A stretch of DNA of 64,000 nt from Ectobius pallidus. Its lineage: Eukaryota > Arthropoda > Insecta > Blattodea > Ectobiidae. Where the stretch lies: assembly GCA_964059195.1 (NCBI GenBank), contig CAXKWD010000005.1, positions 91,649,882 to 91,713,881 on the forward strand. Direction: 5' to 3'. Positions 1-11,957 of this stretch are shown piece after piece; the first letter of the stretch is position 1; every line of letters starts with the position of its first letter. The notes under the pieces are model-generated. The model had not been told where the DNA came from, made no database searches, and saw nothing but the letters and a program-made list of their open reading frames with translations. The translations under genes were made by a program, and so were the position numbers.

Positions 1-53
1 TATGTCATTGATAAGGTTTCCACAGTCTATAATAGTACAGTAACAAAAATAAA

Positions 54-54
<1 letters not shown>

Positions 55-92
<38 letters not shown>

Positions 93-93
93 T
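55..93. repeat. (TAA)n microsatellite
   Basis: About a dozen uninterrupted TAA/AAT triplets. Simple-sequence repeat with no visible gene. Confidence 0.95.
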
Positions 94-354
94 ACATGAG
101 GGCTGTAAATACAGTATAATAGTGACAACACATCTATAAATTACGGTGAACTAAAGGAAGTTTTGTTAGAAGTTTGTTGGAAATCGAGAGTCAATCGAAG
201 TCCTCTATCATTATTAATGCCTAACAGTAACAAGAAGAAAATCTAGCCCCAATATTTCCTTTAAAAGTCCACTAAGAGGCAATACCTGTAACCCGTAAAA
301 CAAAAGATGACTAATAAAACTTGCATTTAGCATTCTGTAATGAATTTAAATATA

Positions 355-1030
355 CGAGGGAGAATCAAATTAAAACCGCAATTAATTTTTTCCACTATTT
401 TACTGCAGAAAGAATGTTTGCTTGCACATTATTTTCTACATAGTCCCCTCCCAGTTCAATCCACTTACGCCATTGGATAGAAAGAGCTTCGATACCGCAT
501 GAGAAAAATTATTTTGGTTGACGCTGCAGCCACTCCTGCACCATCGATTGGACTTCATCAGATTTGAACTTCTGCCCTCCGAGGAGATCCTTTATCGGAT
601 CAAAGATTTGGAAATCTGATGGTGACAAAGCGAAGGGGGTTGCTGAGAGCAGGTGTTTTGCTTCAACATGATAACGACTGTCCTCATGCAGCCATGAAAA
701 CTATCGACGACATATGCTTCAAGTGCCTCCCACATCTGCCATACTTGCCAGGTTTGGCACCACCAGATTTTCACTTCTTTAGTACATTAAATGAGCTCCT
801 TGGAGGGCAGGAGTTCAAGTCTGATGAAGACATCCGATCGGCGGTTCTTGAGAGCCTATAGTGTCAACCAGAATAATTTTTCTCATGCGGTATTAAAGCA
901 CTTCCTATCTGATGGCATAAGTGCATTGAACTGCGAGGGAACTATGTAGAGAAATAAAGTACAAGCAAACATTCTTCCTGCAGAAAAATAGTGGAAAAGA
1001 AAATTGTGCTTTTCATTTGATTCTCCCTCG
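355..1030 (+). mobile_element. Fold-back mariner-like element (676 bp)
   Basis: The ends are inverted (CGAGGGAGAATCAAAT at the left, its complement at the right) and the element sits between TA dinucleotides, as for Tc1/mariner insertions. The inverted match continues inward: roughly 355-590 is a diverged reverse-complement copy of roughly 793-1030. The transposase 3' coding end is therefore present twice, head-out in both arms. About 676 bp remains of the usual ~1.3 kb, so it is non-autonomous. Confidence 0.85.
634..861 (+). pseudogene. Mariner transposase C-terminal fragment
   Basis: The translation carries LLQHDNDCPHAA, then LPYLPGLAPPDFHFF, then LGGQEFKSDEDIRSAV, ending at TAG 859-861. 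This matches the end of the mariner DDE catalytic domain: the second Asp in HDN, the third in the LAPPDFHFF block. The N-terminal helix-turn-helix and first catalytic Asp are absent, so it cannot be an active transposase. It lies in the centre and right arm of the fold-back element. Confidence 0.85.
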
Positions 1031-1742
1031 TAGTAAGCCATATCCTAGAGCTAAACATAACAGAATCAGAGCTCGATCCAATCCAATCCTTTCAGGTTTT
1101 AACCTCCAAACTCGAATTGATGTGAATCCTTATCAAGAAGGTTTTCAAATGGTCGGTAATACTCAGATTAACTTAGGATTCTGTATGTAAACATAATAAA
1201 TGTAAACCTCAACAGTATAAATGTGAACATGTTATTGAATTAAATAAATTCAGCCATTATTTGGGAGATCTACAGCGATTCTACATCTGTAGCATGGAGC
1301 AGGATGCTCGAGTTCTTCACAGACCTTTGTTTATGGCAATTCTAATTATAGTGTAGCCTACAGCACGACCTTGCTTCCAGCATCTACAACTCTCAACCAG
1401 AGAGATACTGTCACTCTTAGCAAACTTGCTTGCATTTGCCACTACTCCCATAACACTTCCAGTAGGCCTATCAGTTTACTCTGCTGACCTGGCTCCATAA
1501 TTGAAAACTGCACATCCTTGAGCAATATACAGGGTGTAATTTAATCAAATTCCATAAATTTTAGGGATGATACAGGGATTTATGTAAATTATCTGAGAAT
1601 AGGAAACTCTATATAGCAGGCTCGAATTTCCATGTTATGGCATAAAACATGTATCAAGTGTTTATGCCACTGAACTGATATCACTACTTATGACTAGAGT
1701 CCTATCTATTAGAGCACATGGTTTGATTAGACAAGCTTCTGC

Positions 1743-1748
<6 letters not shown>

Positions 1749-1776
<28 letters not shown>
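1749..1776. repeat. Poly(A) run
   Basis: Twenty-eight consecutive A residues. Could be a retroposon tail, but no body with target duplications was identified. Confidence 0.9.
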
Positions 1777-1778
<2 letters not shown>

Positions 1779-2559
1779 ACGAGGTTTGTTCAGCTGTAGT
1801 TTATACTGTAACTGTGGTATCTAACTGATTTTTCCACACTTTCAAATTATTTTAACGGTTAGTTTAAGCTAAATATTGAAAATGAGCTATAAATAACCAT
1901 ATAGAATAGAATACTTAATCAACACTTTTCATAAATAGTTATGTACATCAATCTTATATGCCTTAGGTACAGGTCTAGCTAGCTTGGTTGACTCTGGTTC
2001 CCTGTTGCTACTTGCTTGGTTTTAGAAGATGGAGTGAGCTTGCTAAGGCTGGAGGAACCTCCATCCGCTTTTAAATCTGTTCTAAATTTTATATTCATTT
2101 ATTTAACTACATTAACATGTATTTAGGTCTACTCTGTTCTTAGAAGTTCATTTTTTAATACTACAATAAATCATTCTGTATTTATAACATCAGAACATTA
2201 TTGATAGAACTGATAGTTAAACAGGATAACTTAGCACCTTATATTTTTTATATTTTCACATTTTCGTGTAATGATATTATAAATTTTGAATTTGTGTTGT
2301 AAGTTAACATAATACTTCATTAATGTTTATGTTGTATATTTTGTAAAGAAATTTTCACATTGTGCATACTTTTTATAACTGTAAATTTATATTCTTACCT
2401 GTATGTTGACGTGTCCCATAACATGTAATATGTTCTGATGGACAGAATAAAATCAAATAAAAAAAGCCCTACCCCTCACGCATGATTAGGGACCCTGAAT
2501 GCCTTACCACAAATTTACTATTGTACTCAATCTTAATCCTACTTCCTAATTTTTTCTCA

Positions 2560-3110
2560 TCCACTTCTCTCTAACTCCTTTCTAAATACTCTCCTATTTT
2601 CTTTGTTTTGACTGCTCATCTGCATTTTAACATGTTAATCGTACCTTGTTAATTATCCCACTTTGCCTCCCTAAATTTCTTCCCTCTTCACATTCTTTTA
2701 GGTTGTGTTATATTCCTTCCTCTCTAATGCAGATAACACAATCTTTTTCGTTGTCCATCTTTAGCCTTTCAGGAATTTCACCCCAGTTCTCAACCAGGCG
2801 TAAACCCTCCCTCCCAAGATTCTTACTTCCCTCGAGAAACCTGAAATAGCCTTCTCTTTGCCAAGTATCCTCCATCCCAACTTCTTCCTGCACTATTTTA
2901 ATTCTTTCCATCCAGTTATCATGCCTCCTATCATCCTATATGTATTTAATTACTTTTTTATTATATTATTCTCACCAAATTTATGTTTTGACACCAATAT
3001 TTCAAAATTCGTTCTCCTATATTTCCTATTCTCCCTACTCTTCCAATCTCTGCAAACAATGTTCCCATTGGTGATCCTTTTGGTAACTCAAACACTTCTT
3101 TAAACAATCA
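2560..3110. repeat. Pyrimidine-rich tract
   Basis: Strong C+T bias on the plus strand over ~550 bp, with recurrent TTCC, TCTCC and CTTCC words. The open frames in both directions are a by-product of this skew and show no protein family. Confidence 0.5.
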
Positions 3111-3178
3111 GATGTGTCTTACAAAGTTAGAATTAATTCTATGAACAATTTTCCATTCCGTTCAATTCCATTCTTCAT

Positions 3179-3200
3179 GTGTGTGTGTGTGTGTGTGTGT
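3179..3200. repeat. (GT)n microsatellite
   Basis: Eleven consecutive GT dinucleotides. Confidence 0.95.
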
Positions 3201-4559
3201 ATTTAGAAGCACATAATTATTGTGTAACTCCAAGATTTAATTGCATGGACCCTTGGTTCCCTATGTAAAATTTGTTGTCTATGTCACCTCTACTGGAATG
3301 AATCACTTCATTTTATTTAGAATTATATTGTTACGTTAAATGCTTAGCATACCAATGGTTGATACCAGATTGGTGACAGTACAAGTAATAGTAAAACAAT
3401 ATGACTCGATATTACAAACAAACAAAAAATTCCTTATATATCTGCTGGATAAACTAAGGTATATTAAGTGTCCTTCCATTTAGATCTTTGATACAGGTTG
3501 TTTTCATTTCCAACTCTTGAACGACCCACATACAGTAAACCATGGGAGAATCGCGGTTACTGAAGATCAAGTTCTACAACATTAAGTGATTGATTACATA
3601 ATAAGCGTGCTCTGCTAAGAAAAAACAACCTTGGACCAGAGTTCTCTAGCTCAAAATACCCCTGAATAGAGAGTTTCATCCTAATTGATAAAATATTTCC
3701 CATTTAGGCCTACTTATATGATAAGCTCTGCATCGGTAAGCACTAAAAATCACATTTTCCTTCAGTTTTTCGATCATGAATGCAAAAAATTTAAAGTACA
3801 CTTGGACCTTCTTCTGTCCACATACGGTACGTTAAAAATGCCAGATCTTTGCATGCCATAGATTTGGCTGGGCATCGTGCACACATACACAGATAAAAAG
3901 TTCCATTTATTATTATTATAGAAGATAAGAGACATAGTTCAACAGTCACAGATATGTCGTTTGTGATTAATTATTAACTATCAAAATGTTGATTTAATTT
4001 TGTGGTTATTAAGTTTCAAGGCTCAACATTTTCTACTTCAAATCGATCGATATACTGATCAGTTAAAAACACCAATGACAAAGATAGTGCATGTTATCAA
4101 AAGAGTACTAAGCTAACCTGTTTTCTTACATGTTACTATATTGGTACCCATCAAATGAGTGATGCATGAGTGATAGCTTTAGGGTGCCTTGCATGAGAAC
4201 AGACATTTAATAACTTATTCCATCACTAGATAGTTAATGAACAATTAACTTTAGTGAATTAATAGAACTGTTGGAGTTGTAATGGAATGGTTAATCATTG
4301 GATCTTGAATCTTCATTTGTAACCACCACACTCTCAATCCAAGTGTGCATACAGAAAATAATCAGATCAAAAGAGCAATGCCTGTGATGTAACAAGGCAT
4401 TAATAAAGAAACTTGAAAATCACTGGATAGAGCAATTTCAAGACAATGATTTTGCATAATACAGACCAGAAAAGGGGAGAAACAGAAATTTTAGCACAAA
4501 AGATAAACCTCTGCTACTAGAAATAGTGGAGTTCATAACTGTGATGGAAAATAAAAGTA

Positions 4560-5042
4560 CAGCAGGTAGTCCGATCCTTGCTAGTCCAAAAACCCTGATA
4601 ATCCGAACACAAATTTGGGATCACTATTCACTATCTTACTGAGCTGGAGTGCTTTTCTTAAATTATAGGACCACTTAGTGGAACACCTCTCTGTCTTTCT
4701 TGCGAAAAGCATACAAAAGCTGCTTCATCAAATTTTGTTAAAGTCTGAAACTTTTACGTATGGCGCTGCTCGAAGACCTTCTCGGTCACAATTTCGCAAA
4801 ATTAATCTATCTTGAATAAATTTTTCTTCCAATCACTTATCGTTGCTTTTTCGAAATAAAATTCAACAATGGCGTCCAATCACAAAAATAACACTGCACG
4901 TTATAACAACTGAGTACAATTAATTTATAGACTCCACATATATGCCTAATTACGTAATTATAAATTAACCCCGTTAATCTGAGTTTTTGTCAATCCGAAC
5001 AGATTCCGGTCCCAATTAGTTTGGGCTAGCGGGGTTCTGCTG
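4560..5042. mobile_element. Tigger/pogo-like MITE (483 bp)
   Basis: Begins CAGCAGGTAGTCCGATCC and ends with the complement of CAGCAGAACCCCGCTAGCCC, flanked by TA on each side. Ends of the type CAGnAGnnnCCGnTnATCC are characteristic of pogo/Tigger transposons. The interior has no open transposase frame, so it is non-autonomous. Confidence 0.75.
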
Positions 5043-5453
5043 TACCGGCAATGTAACTAATAAAGAAAAGTTTGAATGCTGGGAGAAAATCTCTTCAGCA
5101 TTTAATGCACTGGAGATTAGATCTGCTGAGCATTTAAAACATTCTGTAGGCCTATATTACTGTGCAACACATGTATGTAACTAACGTCACCATCACTAGA
5201 GTTCTTTAACTCTTCAGTCTTCTCCTTCTATCCACATGATGTTTTTCTTCTATTTTAAAACTATGTTGCCAAATCAAATGCATTATAACCGACAATTTTG
5301 GAAATTTTTTAATCAAGTATCCTGCACCATATTTATAGATCAGAGAACTCTTATGATACTGTGATTGTAGTTAGGAGAAAAATAATTAAAAGCTGTCTTA
5401 AAAATCTCATGTAGTTTTTACGTAATGTACATATGGTCCTAATATTTGTGCAG

Positions 5454-5617
5454 GCCTCCAGTATTTGTACATGCAATGCCGGCCGTAAATCAAGGCGCCG
5501 GCACTACTAACGGGCCACAACAAAGAACTTCATCCAGACCTCCATGGGTTAAGGAAGGTCCAGTGCCTTTGCCCATGCCTGCAGCACCATGGACTTTGGC
5601 TCGAGCAAGACAAAGAG
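5454..5617 (+). CDS. SALS-like tandem-WH2 actin-binding protein, exon 1 in window
   Basis: First recognisable exon of a gene whose ten exons (5454-5617, 6709-6883, 8314-8606, 17272-17453, 18778-18892, 23001-23194, 23670-23765, 27251-27424, 34204-34524, 39768-40154) join in one frame: 2101 nt, a split codon plus 699 residues and a stop. The acceptor is tttgtgcag, the donor GAG|GTAAGT. The exon begins on the third base of a codon, so at least one upstream exon is missing. It encodes residues ~2-55, ending in a basic, Pro-rich part (PPWVKEGPVPLPMPAAPW). Tandem WH2 motifs downstream, polyproline and an acidic coiled-coil tail suggest SALS, a muscle thin-filament pointed-end elongation factor. That identity is inference; the exon itself is well supported by splice sites and phase. 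Drosophila SALS is, from memory, ~935 residues, which leaves room for the missing N-terminus. Confidence 0.8.
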
Positions 5618-6000
5618 GTAAGTCATCGAATTGGTTGAAACAACCGAGAAGAGTTGGTGACAATAATTATCATCTTTAATTTACGAAAGAACTGAGTATG
5701 GGCTAATCAAATCCTATGTAAATTAACTGAAAAGGAAACAACAGATAAATTTTGGTCAGCGATTAGATTTCAATATTTGCCTTTTATGGAAAATTTAAAT
5801 TTGTTTTGTCACATTTCAATGTAACAGTTCTCCAGAACTTATTATCTACAATGCAATGAGGTCAGTTCTAAGGCATTGAGAACGTTTTCCTTAAATTAAT
5901 TTGTGTGATAAAAAGGAATCCATTTCTTATGAACAGTAAGCCCTAGAAATTCTTACAGCAGATTTATGTAGGCCTGCTAACACTACCAGTACTTTGAAAC

Positions 6001-6497
6001 ATACCGTATTTACTCAAATCTAATTCGCACCTTTTTTGTCCATTTGTAGAAATCAAAATTGGGCTGTGTAATATATTGGATGGCGCATTAGATTTGAGTA
6101 CAAGTCTTTTCCATAGTTCAGCAGTAACTTTGATCACTGCCCCATTGCCATAATTCTCAACTTTAATACATTTTTATCATTGACATAATACTGGTAGGCA
6201 CAAATATGGGTTAAAGTTAACATATTATTTTAACACTCATGGTTAAACCAAGCATGTTGAAAGGCAGTGGGGTTCAATATGGAGGTATTGTCCTGTGCCC
6301 CCTCCACTCTCTGCGTAAACCGTTATACCAAGGTCATCAGCATTCACAAATCCGTTGTTGTTTAAAATGAAATACTAAGATAAAATAGCAAATAAAATAA
6401 TCCAACCAATGATGCACATTACATTACCCAGCATAAGTCTCTGAATTGGTGTGCGCATTAGATTCGATGGTGCATTAGATATGACTAAAAACCGTAT
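6001..6497. mobile_element. MITE with ATACCGTATTT/…ACCGTAT ends
   Basis: Inverted ends: left ATACCGTATTTACTCAAATC, right the complement of ATACGGTTTTTAGTCATATC. The subterminal words CTAATTCGCACC and GGTGCATTAG also mirror each other, and the unit GCGCATTAGATTyGA recurs inside. It lies in the intron between exons 1 and 2 and has no coding capacity. Superfamily not assigned. Confidence 0.65.
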
Positions 6498-6708
6498 AAA
6501 TAAATAAAGGCATATATTCCCCCCAATACACTGCTGGGAGCTGGATAGAAGCCTTACCTGCTAAATTGCAACATAGTACACTTTGATCAGTGAATTCTAC
6601 AACCCTTAATCAAGTATCCACATTAACAATCTTGAGAACGTAGTCCATATAAAATACAACCTGGTCAATGTTCCACTAATGCATCATAATTCAATCCTAC
6701 CTTTGCAG

Positions 6709-6883
6709 GTTCAGATGCACAGGAAACGGCTCCAGTGATGCCCAATCTGAAACCAGTGCCTCGCAAGAACTCCACAACCCCCAGTAGCAATGCAGCAGAA
6801 AACTCCAGTGGGCCTTCCGGAGCATCTAAGACTGAACCAGCACCTGCCAGGAAAACCAGCAAAATTACAATCATTCCTTCAAG
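6709..6883 (+). CDS. SALS-like protein, exon 2
   Basis: Acceptor cctttgcag, donor TCAAG|GTATAC. Entry and exit phases match the neighbouring exons: the GGT codon is split with exon 1 and the AGA codon with exon 3. It encodes residues 56-114, a Ser/Thr/Pro/Ala-rich low-complexity segment starting GSDAQETAPVMPN and ending KITIIPSR. No domain recognised; likely disordered. The short antisense frame over this exon has no support. Confidence 0.8.
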
Positions 6884-7204
6884 GTATACCACAATGTTCT
6901 CTCTAACTCTTTGGAGCTAAAAGTTTGCCTGATCATTACACAATACCACTTTATCATTAATATGATTTTTAAACATAAAAACCTTTTATCATTAATGGTA
7001 TATATACTTTAACATTCACAGGTGCGATGCTGTGCAGAGAAAATTCGTTTTGTTATAGCTAATTGTAAAAAGACAAACAGGAGAAAGTGTAGGACTTCAT
7101 AATTTACAGTATTTCATTTACTGTAGGAGAGTACTTATAGTAATTTTATGTATGGAGTATGTACAGTAATACTTTTTTAATACGCTAATGACTACTATAG
7201 TACA

Positions 7205-7327
7205 TACAACAAGTTTAAAATATAAAATTTACCGATTGAAATGTTTAGGAAAAAATCTGGTTTGTGTGACTATTCGCTATAACAACCGTAAATTGGCAGT
7301 CCCTGTCATTATAACCGGTTTTGACTG
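7205..7327. mobile_element. Tigger/pogo-like right-end fragment
   Basis: The complement of the end reads CAGTCAAAACCGGTTATAAT, followed by TA on the plus strand. This resembles pogo-type termini, with a subterminal TTCGCTATAACAACC. No matching left end was found, so this is either a truncated copy or chance similarity. Confidence 0.35.
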
Positions 7328-8313
7328 TATTTTTAAAATGATTTTTGGTTGCTTTCATTCATAATAATTTTGTGAATAAAAATGATTATAATAATTCACA
7401 TTACAATACTGAGAATATATATATATTTTTTTTTGTCAAGAACAGTAAATTTTCAAATTTATGTTCCCCTCAAACAAACGAAAAATACAAAATTGAATTG
7501 CATGAACAGATGATAGGCCTATAGTCAAATTAATTTTTTTATATTAAATATAGTTTCCATAATATTTCATTAATCCTATTAAAAACTATTCAAATTATAA
7601 GAAATACAGTTTTTAAAATGTAAGTTACGGGACAGTAAATGAGTGAGAATCTTACCATAAAAGTGGTGAAAGAAGTAAATTTAAAGGTCCAATTGTGTAA
7701 ACACTCATGTTTTTTTCCTAGTTCAAAAAGTATTGAAGATATTTTGGTAGGCCTATTCTTTTCATTAATTTAAAGACGAAAACCCACTTAATAAAAAAAT
7801 AAATGAAAAATCACAATTTTTTACCCTCAATGCTGTGTGTGGCCCTTTAAATTATAGAACAAAAATATTTATTTCATAAATGACTAAATAACTCTTAACT
7901 TAAAAAATACTGAAACAATATTACCAAATTAAGTAACTTCTACTTATAAATTATATTATTTTTAATGTACGTAAACAGTGCATTCCTAAGCACTGCATTT
8001 CTTCATATGAAGCAGTAAAGATTTTTCTGACAAATGACTAAGTTTCTTCCCTAAACATGTTTGCATTTAATGTGAAAATTTATATTTCTAAACTGGTCAA
8101 CTACAGAAAGAAAGGGAAGAGCTTTAAAAACAGAACCCCACATATAAACTAATGCTAGGCTATGTTTGTGTCACAGTTGCTTTGAATACACATCCAATTA
8201 TTACAGTTTAAAATTTAAGATCTTTACCATAAAAGGCATTTCTACTAGATTTAAATATTTTTGCCATCTGCTTGTCATGAACTAAATTATGTGTTACTCT
8301 GAAAATCTTTCAG

Positions 8314-8606
8314 ACCCACTTCAGAAGCAGAAGCACCAAAAGAAAATGGCCACGACGCAGCTACAAATTCTAAAACGAATTCAAGGACACAAAAACCTGC
8401 AGCTGAGGCAAAAACAACAAAACCAGAAGTCAAACAAATTCCAATTGAAATCAAAAGTACATCAAAACCTAAGCAGGAAGAAGCCAAACGGAAGAGCAGT
8501 AAGGAAGAGTCAAAGAAGAGCACTGCAAAACAAGAAGAACCAACAAAAACTATGCCTCCTCTGCCTCCAGCACCACCTATGCCACCTCCACCACCTCCCA
8601 TGGCAG
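8314..8606 (+). CDS. SALS-like protein, exon 3 (Lys/Glu-rich, polyproline)
   Basis: Acceptor aatctttcag, donor GGCAG|GTAAGT, phases consistent on both sides. Residues 115-211: a highly charged Lys/Glu/Ser/Thr segment (for example KPKQEEAKRKSSKEE), then a proline-rich block of the form MPPLPPAPPMPPPPPPM at the end. A polyproline stretch directly before WH2 motifs is typical of actin-assembly proteins, where it can recruit profilin-actin. The reading frame is fixed by the phases; long open frames in frame +3 and antisense here are shadows. Confidence 0.85.
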
Positions 8607-8707
8607 GTAAGTCTGATACAATATACAATACAGTATGTGCCTTGCATATACAAATATACTGGCAAGTTTTTAGATGATTAAAATGATATTCCAACCAGGG
8701 TTTGGAC

Positions 8708-9214
8708 CAGTGATGGGAAAAGAACAAAAAGAAAGTAATTGGGCTGAATTACAATTACCTGAGAGACATTTTACTTAATTACAATTACAAATTACTTTTT
8801 CAAAAAGTAATCAATAAAATTACAATTACATTTACAATTACTTTACAAAATGGCAGTACCTATAAATTCCTTGTTTTTGGTTTGTTTTGGGCACAAGCCC
8901 AAATCATTAATGAACAAACAAACACAAAATACATCGATGAGAATATTTTCGGAAACATTGAGTAACTTTTTGTTAATATTAACTCTAATTTGGATATTAG
9001 TTGCAAAAATAGTAGTGATGACGATATAGCAAGCAAGAATGATACTAATACTAACGACTACTAAATTGTAACAATTACAATTTTATTTCCAGAAGTAAAT
9101 TACAAGTATAATTTTTTTTTTTTTTAAAGTACTGATTAATTACAAGTAAATGGGCCCAAAAAAGGAATTGTTACTGTAATCCGATTACTTTTACTCAATT
9201 ACTTCCCATCACTG
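8708..9214. mobile_element. hAT-like MITE (507 bp)
   Basis: Ends are CAGTGATGGGAA and its complement TTCCCATCACTG. Flanking octamers gtttggac and gttgagac agree at 6 of 8 positions, a plausible diverged hAT target duplication. The interior is made of repeated AATTACAATTAC-like words and carries no frame. Confidence 0.75.
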
Positions 9215-9742
9215 GTTGAGACTTGCATAAAAAAGATTTACGATAATTACAATAATTTCCCTCTGAGGAAATTTTGCTGTGTTTTACAATCCTTGTTGTT
9301 GATATGAAATAAGTGCAATTAAATTCATAATGGTAAATGGGGCATAAGTTCATTATGGTAAATGCTTCGGTCGTGCAATTGCATGTATAGAGAGAAATAT
9401 GATATTACGATATGTGTCTTGACATTTCTTCAGTCTTCATTTATGTTGCAAAATATTGTGTATTTTTAATAAGAACACCAATAAACAATGTAACAGTTGA
9501 TAGCAGGCTTTATCTCTACATAGTACAGTATTGCTGTTTTCGATAGAAAGCTTCATTTAAGGGCCCTTGCATACTGGTTGAATGGTCAGCCATTGCTGCT
9601 AGCAACCTACATTTGGGAAGTCAAACACAAGGGTGACCAGGAGTCAGTATTGCACTAGATGGGCTTCAAAATAGTTTTTGAAATACTGTCATCTTAGCTT
9701 TTTAGCTCCAGAAGAAAAAGTAATATTGGTTGTGCCCCCCCC

Positions 9743-11484
9743 CAGTGGCGTAGCAAGCTTAGGTGGTACCCGGTGCGGAAAATTTCTTGTCACCCCCCCC
9801 CCCATTTAAATTATGAAAAGATGGAAGTGTTATTTTTTGGATAAGTTACTCAAAGGTAATCCCATGAGAGTTTAAGAGTTTATCGATAGATGCAGCTGCA
9901 ACGAATTTATCTGATGTAACTCGTAAACTCAACGGATTATGCAAAATTAGTAATGATTACTTTGTTATATAAAAACAAAACTAAGCTCCGAAATCATGGC
10001 ATACCATGAATCAACCATCCATAAAGCGATTCGAGTTACCATGTTGTCGCCATGTTGTAAAACTGCTACCAATGGTGCATATAAGACGGGGTTAACCTAA
10101 TTCAGTTAATTTTGTTAGGATTAAGGAAAGACATACATATCAAGCACATTATGCTGCACATTGTACATTGTACTGTTATATTATAATAATATTACTATTA
10201 TTATTATTAATCTAAAGTACGTTATATACATTGCTTTCTTGAGTGGCATATTGTGGGTGTTACCGTTAATAAAGCGAACATCTAGGCCAAAGTACACTCC
10301 CGAAATTGTGCAAATTTTTATTTTTTGAGTGATTTTTTGTATTTTTATATTTTGTTTTCCAAGAAAAATCTCGAATTTTGGAAAGATGAATTTTGATAAA
10401 AGGGCAAAATTTTGTATTTATGTCAGGTACCGGTACCTTTCAAGATGTGAACAGAAGATTGGAACAAGTTTTCCTTATTTTTACATAAAGAAAGTTTTCT
10501 CGAAAATCATAGGCGTAACCAGGCCGACCATATGGGGGGAGGGGTTATAACATCAGGGAGGTCTGGGGGATATTGGGGCTCGGGGGTCCTCCCCCGAAAA
10601 ATTTTAAAAATGGAGATTCACAGTAACGAGTTTTAAGCTTCCCACGCTTTATACTCGTATTAAGTAATTTATAAGCAGACTTAAAAAAATTGTACAATTT
10701 TCCTTTTTTTTAATCAATGGGGGGAGGGGTGGGTTCAAACCCCCAAAAAACCCCCTCGTTACGCCTCTGCGGAAAATCATACGAAAACACAATTTTGTAT
10801 TTGGGTTAGTTACCTTTTGGGGATGTGACACGAAGATTGGCGACAACTTTCTCTTGTTTTTAAGGGGAGGCTAACTTTTATTTGGGCAGAGGAAGTTATG
10901 TGAATTATACATCTTTATTTTATAGGTTGATCCTAATAAATTTCATAAACAAGTAATGTAACTATTTTACGGAACTGTATTATTAATAATGTATTCTTAA
11001 ATTTGCGCACATCCCAGTTCAAAATCTAGATTGCCGGAGAATTCGGAGTAAACTCACATTCGAAGTTTATTTTCGTCAAAGTCATGGCTGCCGCAGCGGA
11101 TAGAATTGGTTGCGGCTTGAGTGATATAAAATATCACCAATTGTTGAAGTCTCAATTAAATTAATAAAACTGCAGAGACAAGCATCGGCAGAAATAAACA
11201 CCCCTCCCTCTAACCATTATATTATTGTTCGTATCTACACAGCGGCCAGTTCAGTCGCGTTTTAATACTTTTGTTAACTTTATTTAAAACTAAAAGAAGT
11301 TTCAATATGCATGTTGACTTGTTAAAAGTTGTTAAGCTTATATAATTGTTTTAAATATTATTACTATTTCTTTAAATTCCCTCGAGCGATTTTTTACTTA
11401 CAAAGACATTTTTATTTTGTCACCCCCCGTGTGATGGCACCCGGGGCGGCCCGCACCCCCCGCACCCCCCTTCCTACGCCACTG
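9743..11484. mobile_element. Non-autonomous transposon, ends CAGTGGCGTAG (1.74 kb)
   Basis: Left end CAGTGGCGTAGCAAG, right end CTTCCTACGCCACTG. Both flanks are runs of C, so an 8-bp CCCCCCCC target duplication is possible but cannot be told from the run. The interior is AT-rich with short internal duplications (a block containing gatgtga-cagaagattgg recurs on both sides of the nested element). No transposase frame. Another element is nested in it at 10508-10769. Confidence 0.65.
10508..10769. mobile_element. Nested MITE inside the 9743-11484 element
   Basis: Ends are CATAGGCGTAAC and the complement of CAGAGGCGTAAC. GAAAATCA occurs on both sides at the junction, consistent with an 8-bp target duplication. 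Very G-rich subterminal sequence (gggggaggggt). Its insertion splits an interior of the host element that otherwise continues across it. Confidence 0.65.
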
Positions 11485-11706
11485 CCCCCCCCCCCCAATG
11501 CAGAAAGGAGAAGTTCAATATTATTTGCTAATTGAGGCAAAATGAGAAGAAATTCTCTTTCAGAAAGTCTATTCCCACCGAAAATTTCAGCAATCTCTTC
11601 CCATTTCTTCCTTCAGTTCAAGATAGGAAAATCAGGAGAAGATTCATTCCATGTTATCCCCTTCTATGATAAACCTTTGAGTATCAAAGTCATTGGGACA
11701 AATCGC

Positions 11707-11957
11707 GGGTGCGCAGGCAAAGAGAGTTAAGTCCACCATCCTCAAAAATTGAGATATGTCCATAGAGTTATAGATAAAAATGTTCTCTACATTTGTGTTA
11801 AGTCCAGTAAGACATATTCACAAACGTATGGTACTTACTGACGAGTGCCTCATGGGTTTATCCATCTCTAAAGCGATGTTGGGTGGGTAAAGAGTGTTAA
11901 GTCACTCTAATTCTCAGTAACAAGAAAGTGGACTTAACTCTCTTTGCCCGCGCACCC
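11707..11957. mobile_element. MITE with ~30 bp inverted ends (251 bp)
   Basis: The left end GGGTGCGCAGGCAAAGAGAG and the right end match as inverted repeats for about 30 bp, with one mismatch in the first 20. The flanks acaaatcg and acaaaatt share only five leading bases, so the target duplication is uncertain. No coding content. Confidence 0.75.

Larger units (their letters stand above)
1033..4559. other. Non-coding stretch upstream of first visible exon
   Basis: I found no convincing exon here; short open frames lack family resemblance or codon bias. It holds a poly(A) run near 1749-1776, a pyrimidine-rich part at 2560-3110 and a GT microsatellite. The part ending near 2460 (tttttata-rich, finishing in aataaaatcaaataaaaaaa) may be an old retroelement 3' end. 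A missing 5' exon of the downstream gene could hide here, but no acceptor/donor pair with the needed phase was recognised. Confidence 0.5.

Noticed and set aside
2646..3103. Small proteins of 67-81 residues
   Set aside because: Compositional frames in pyrimidine-rich DNA with no family or splice support.
8287..8727. 146-residue minus-strand frame
   Set aside because: It is the antisense of the polyproline exon 3 and owes its length to that composition. Splice phase fixes the plus-strand frame.
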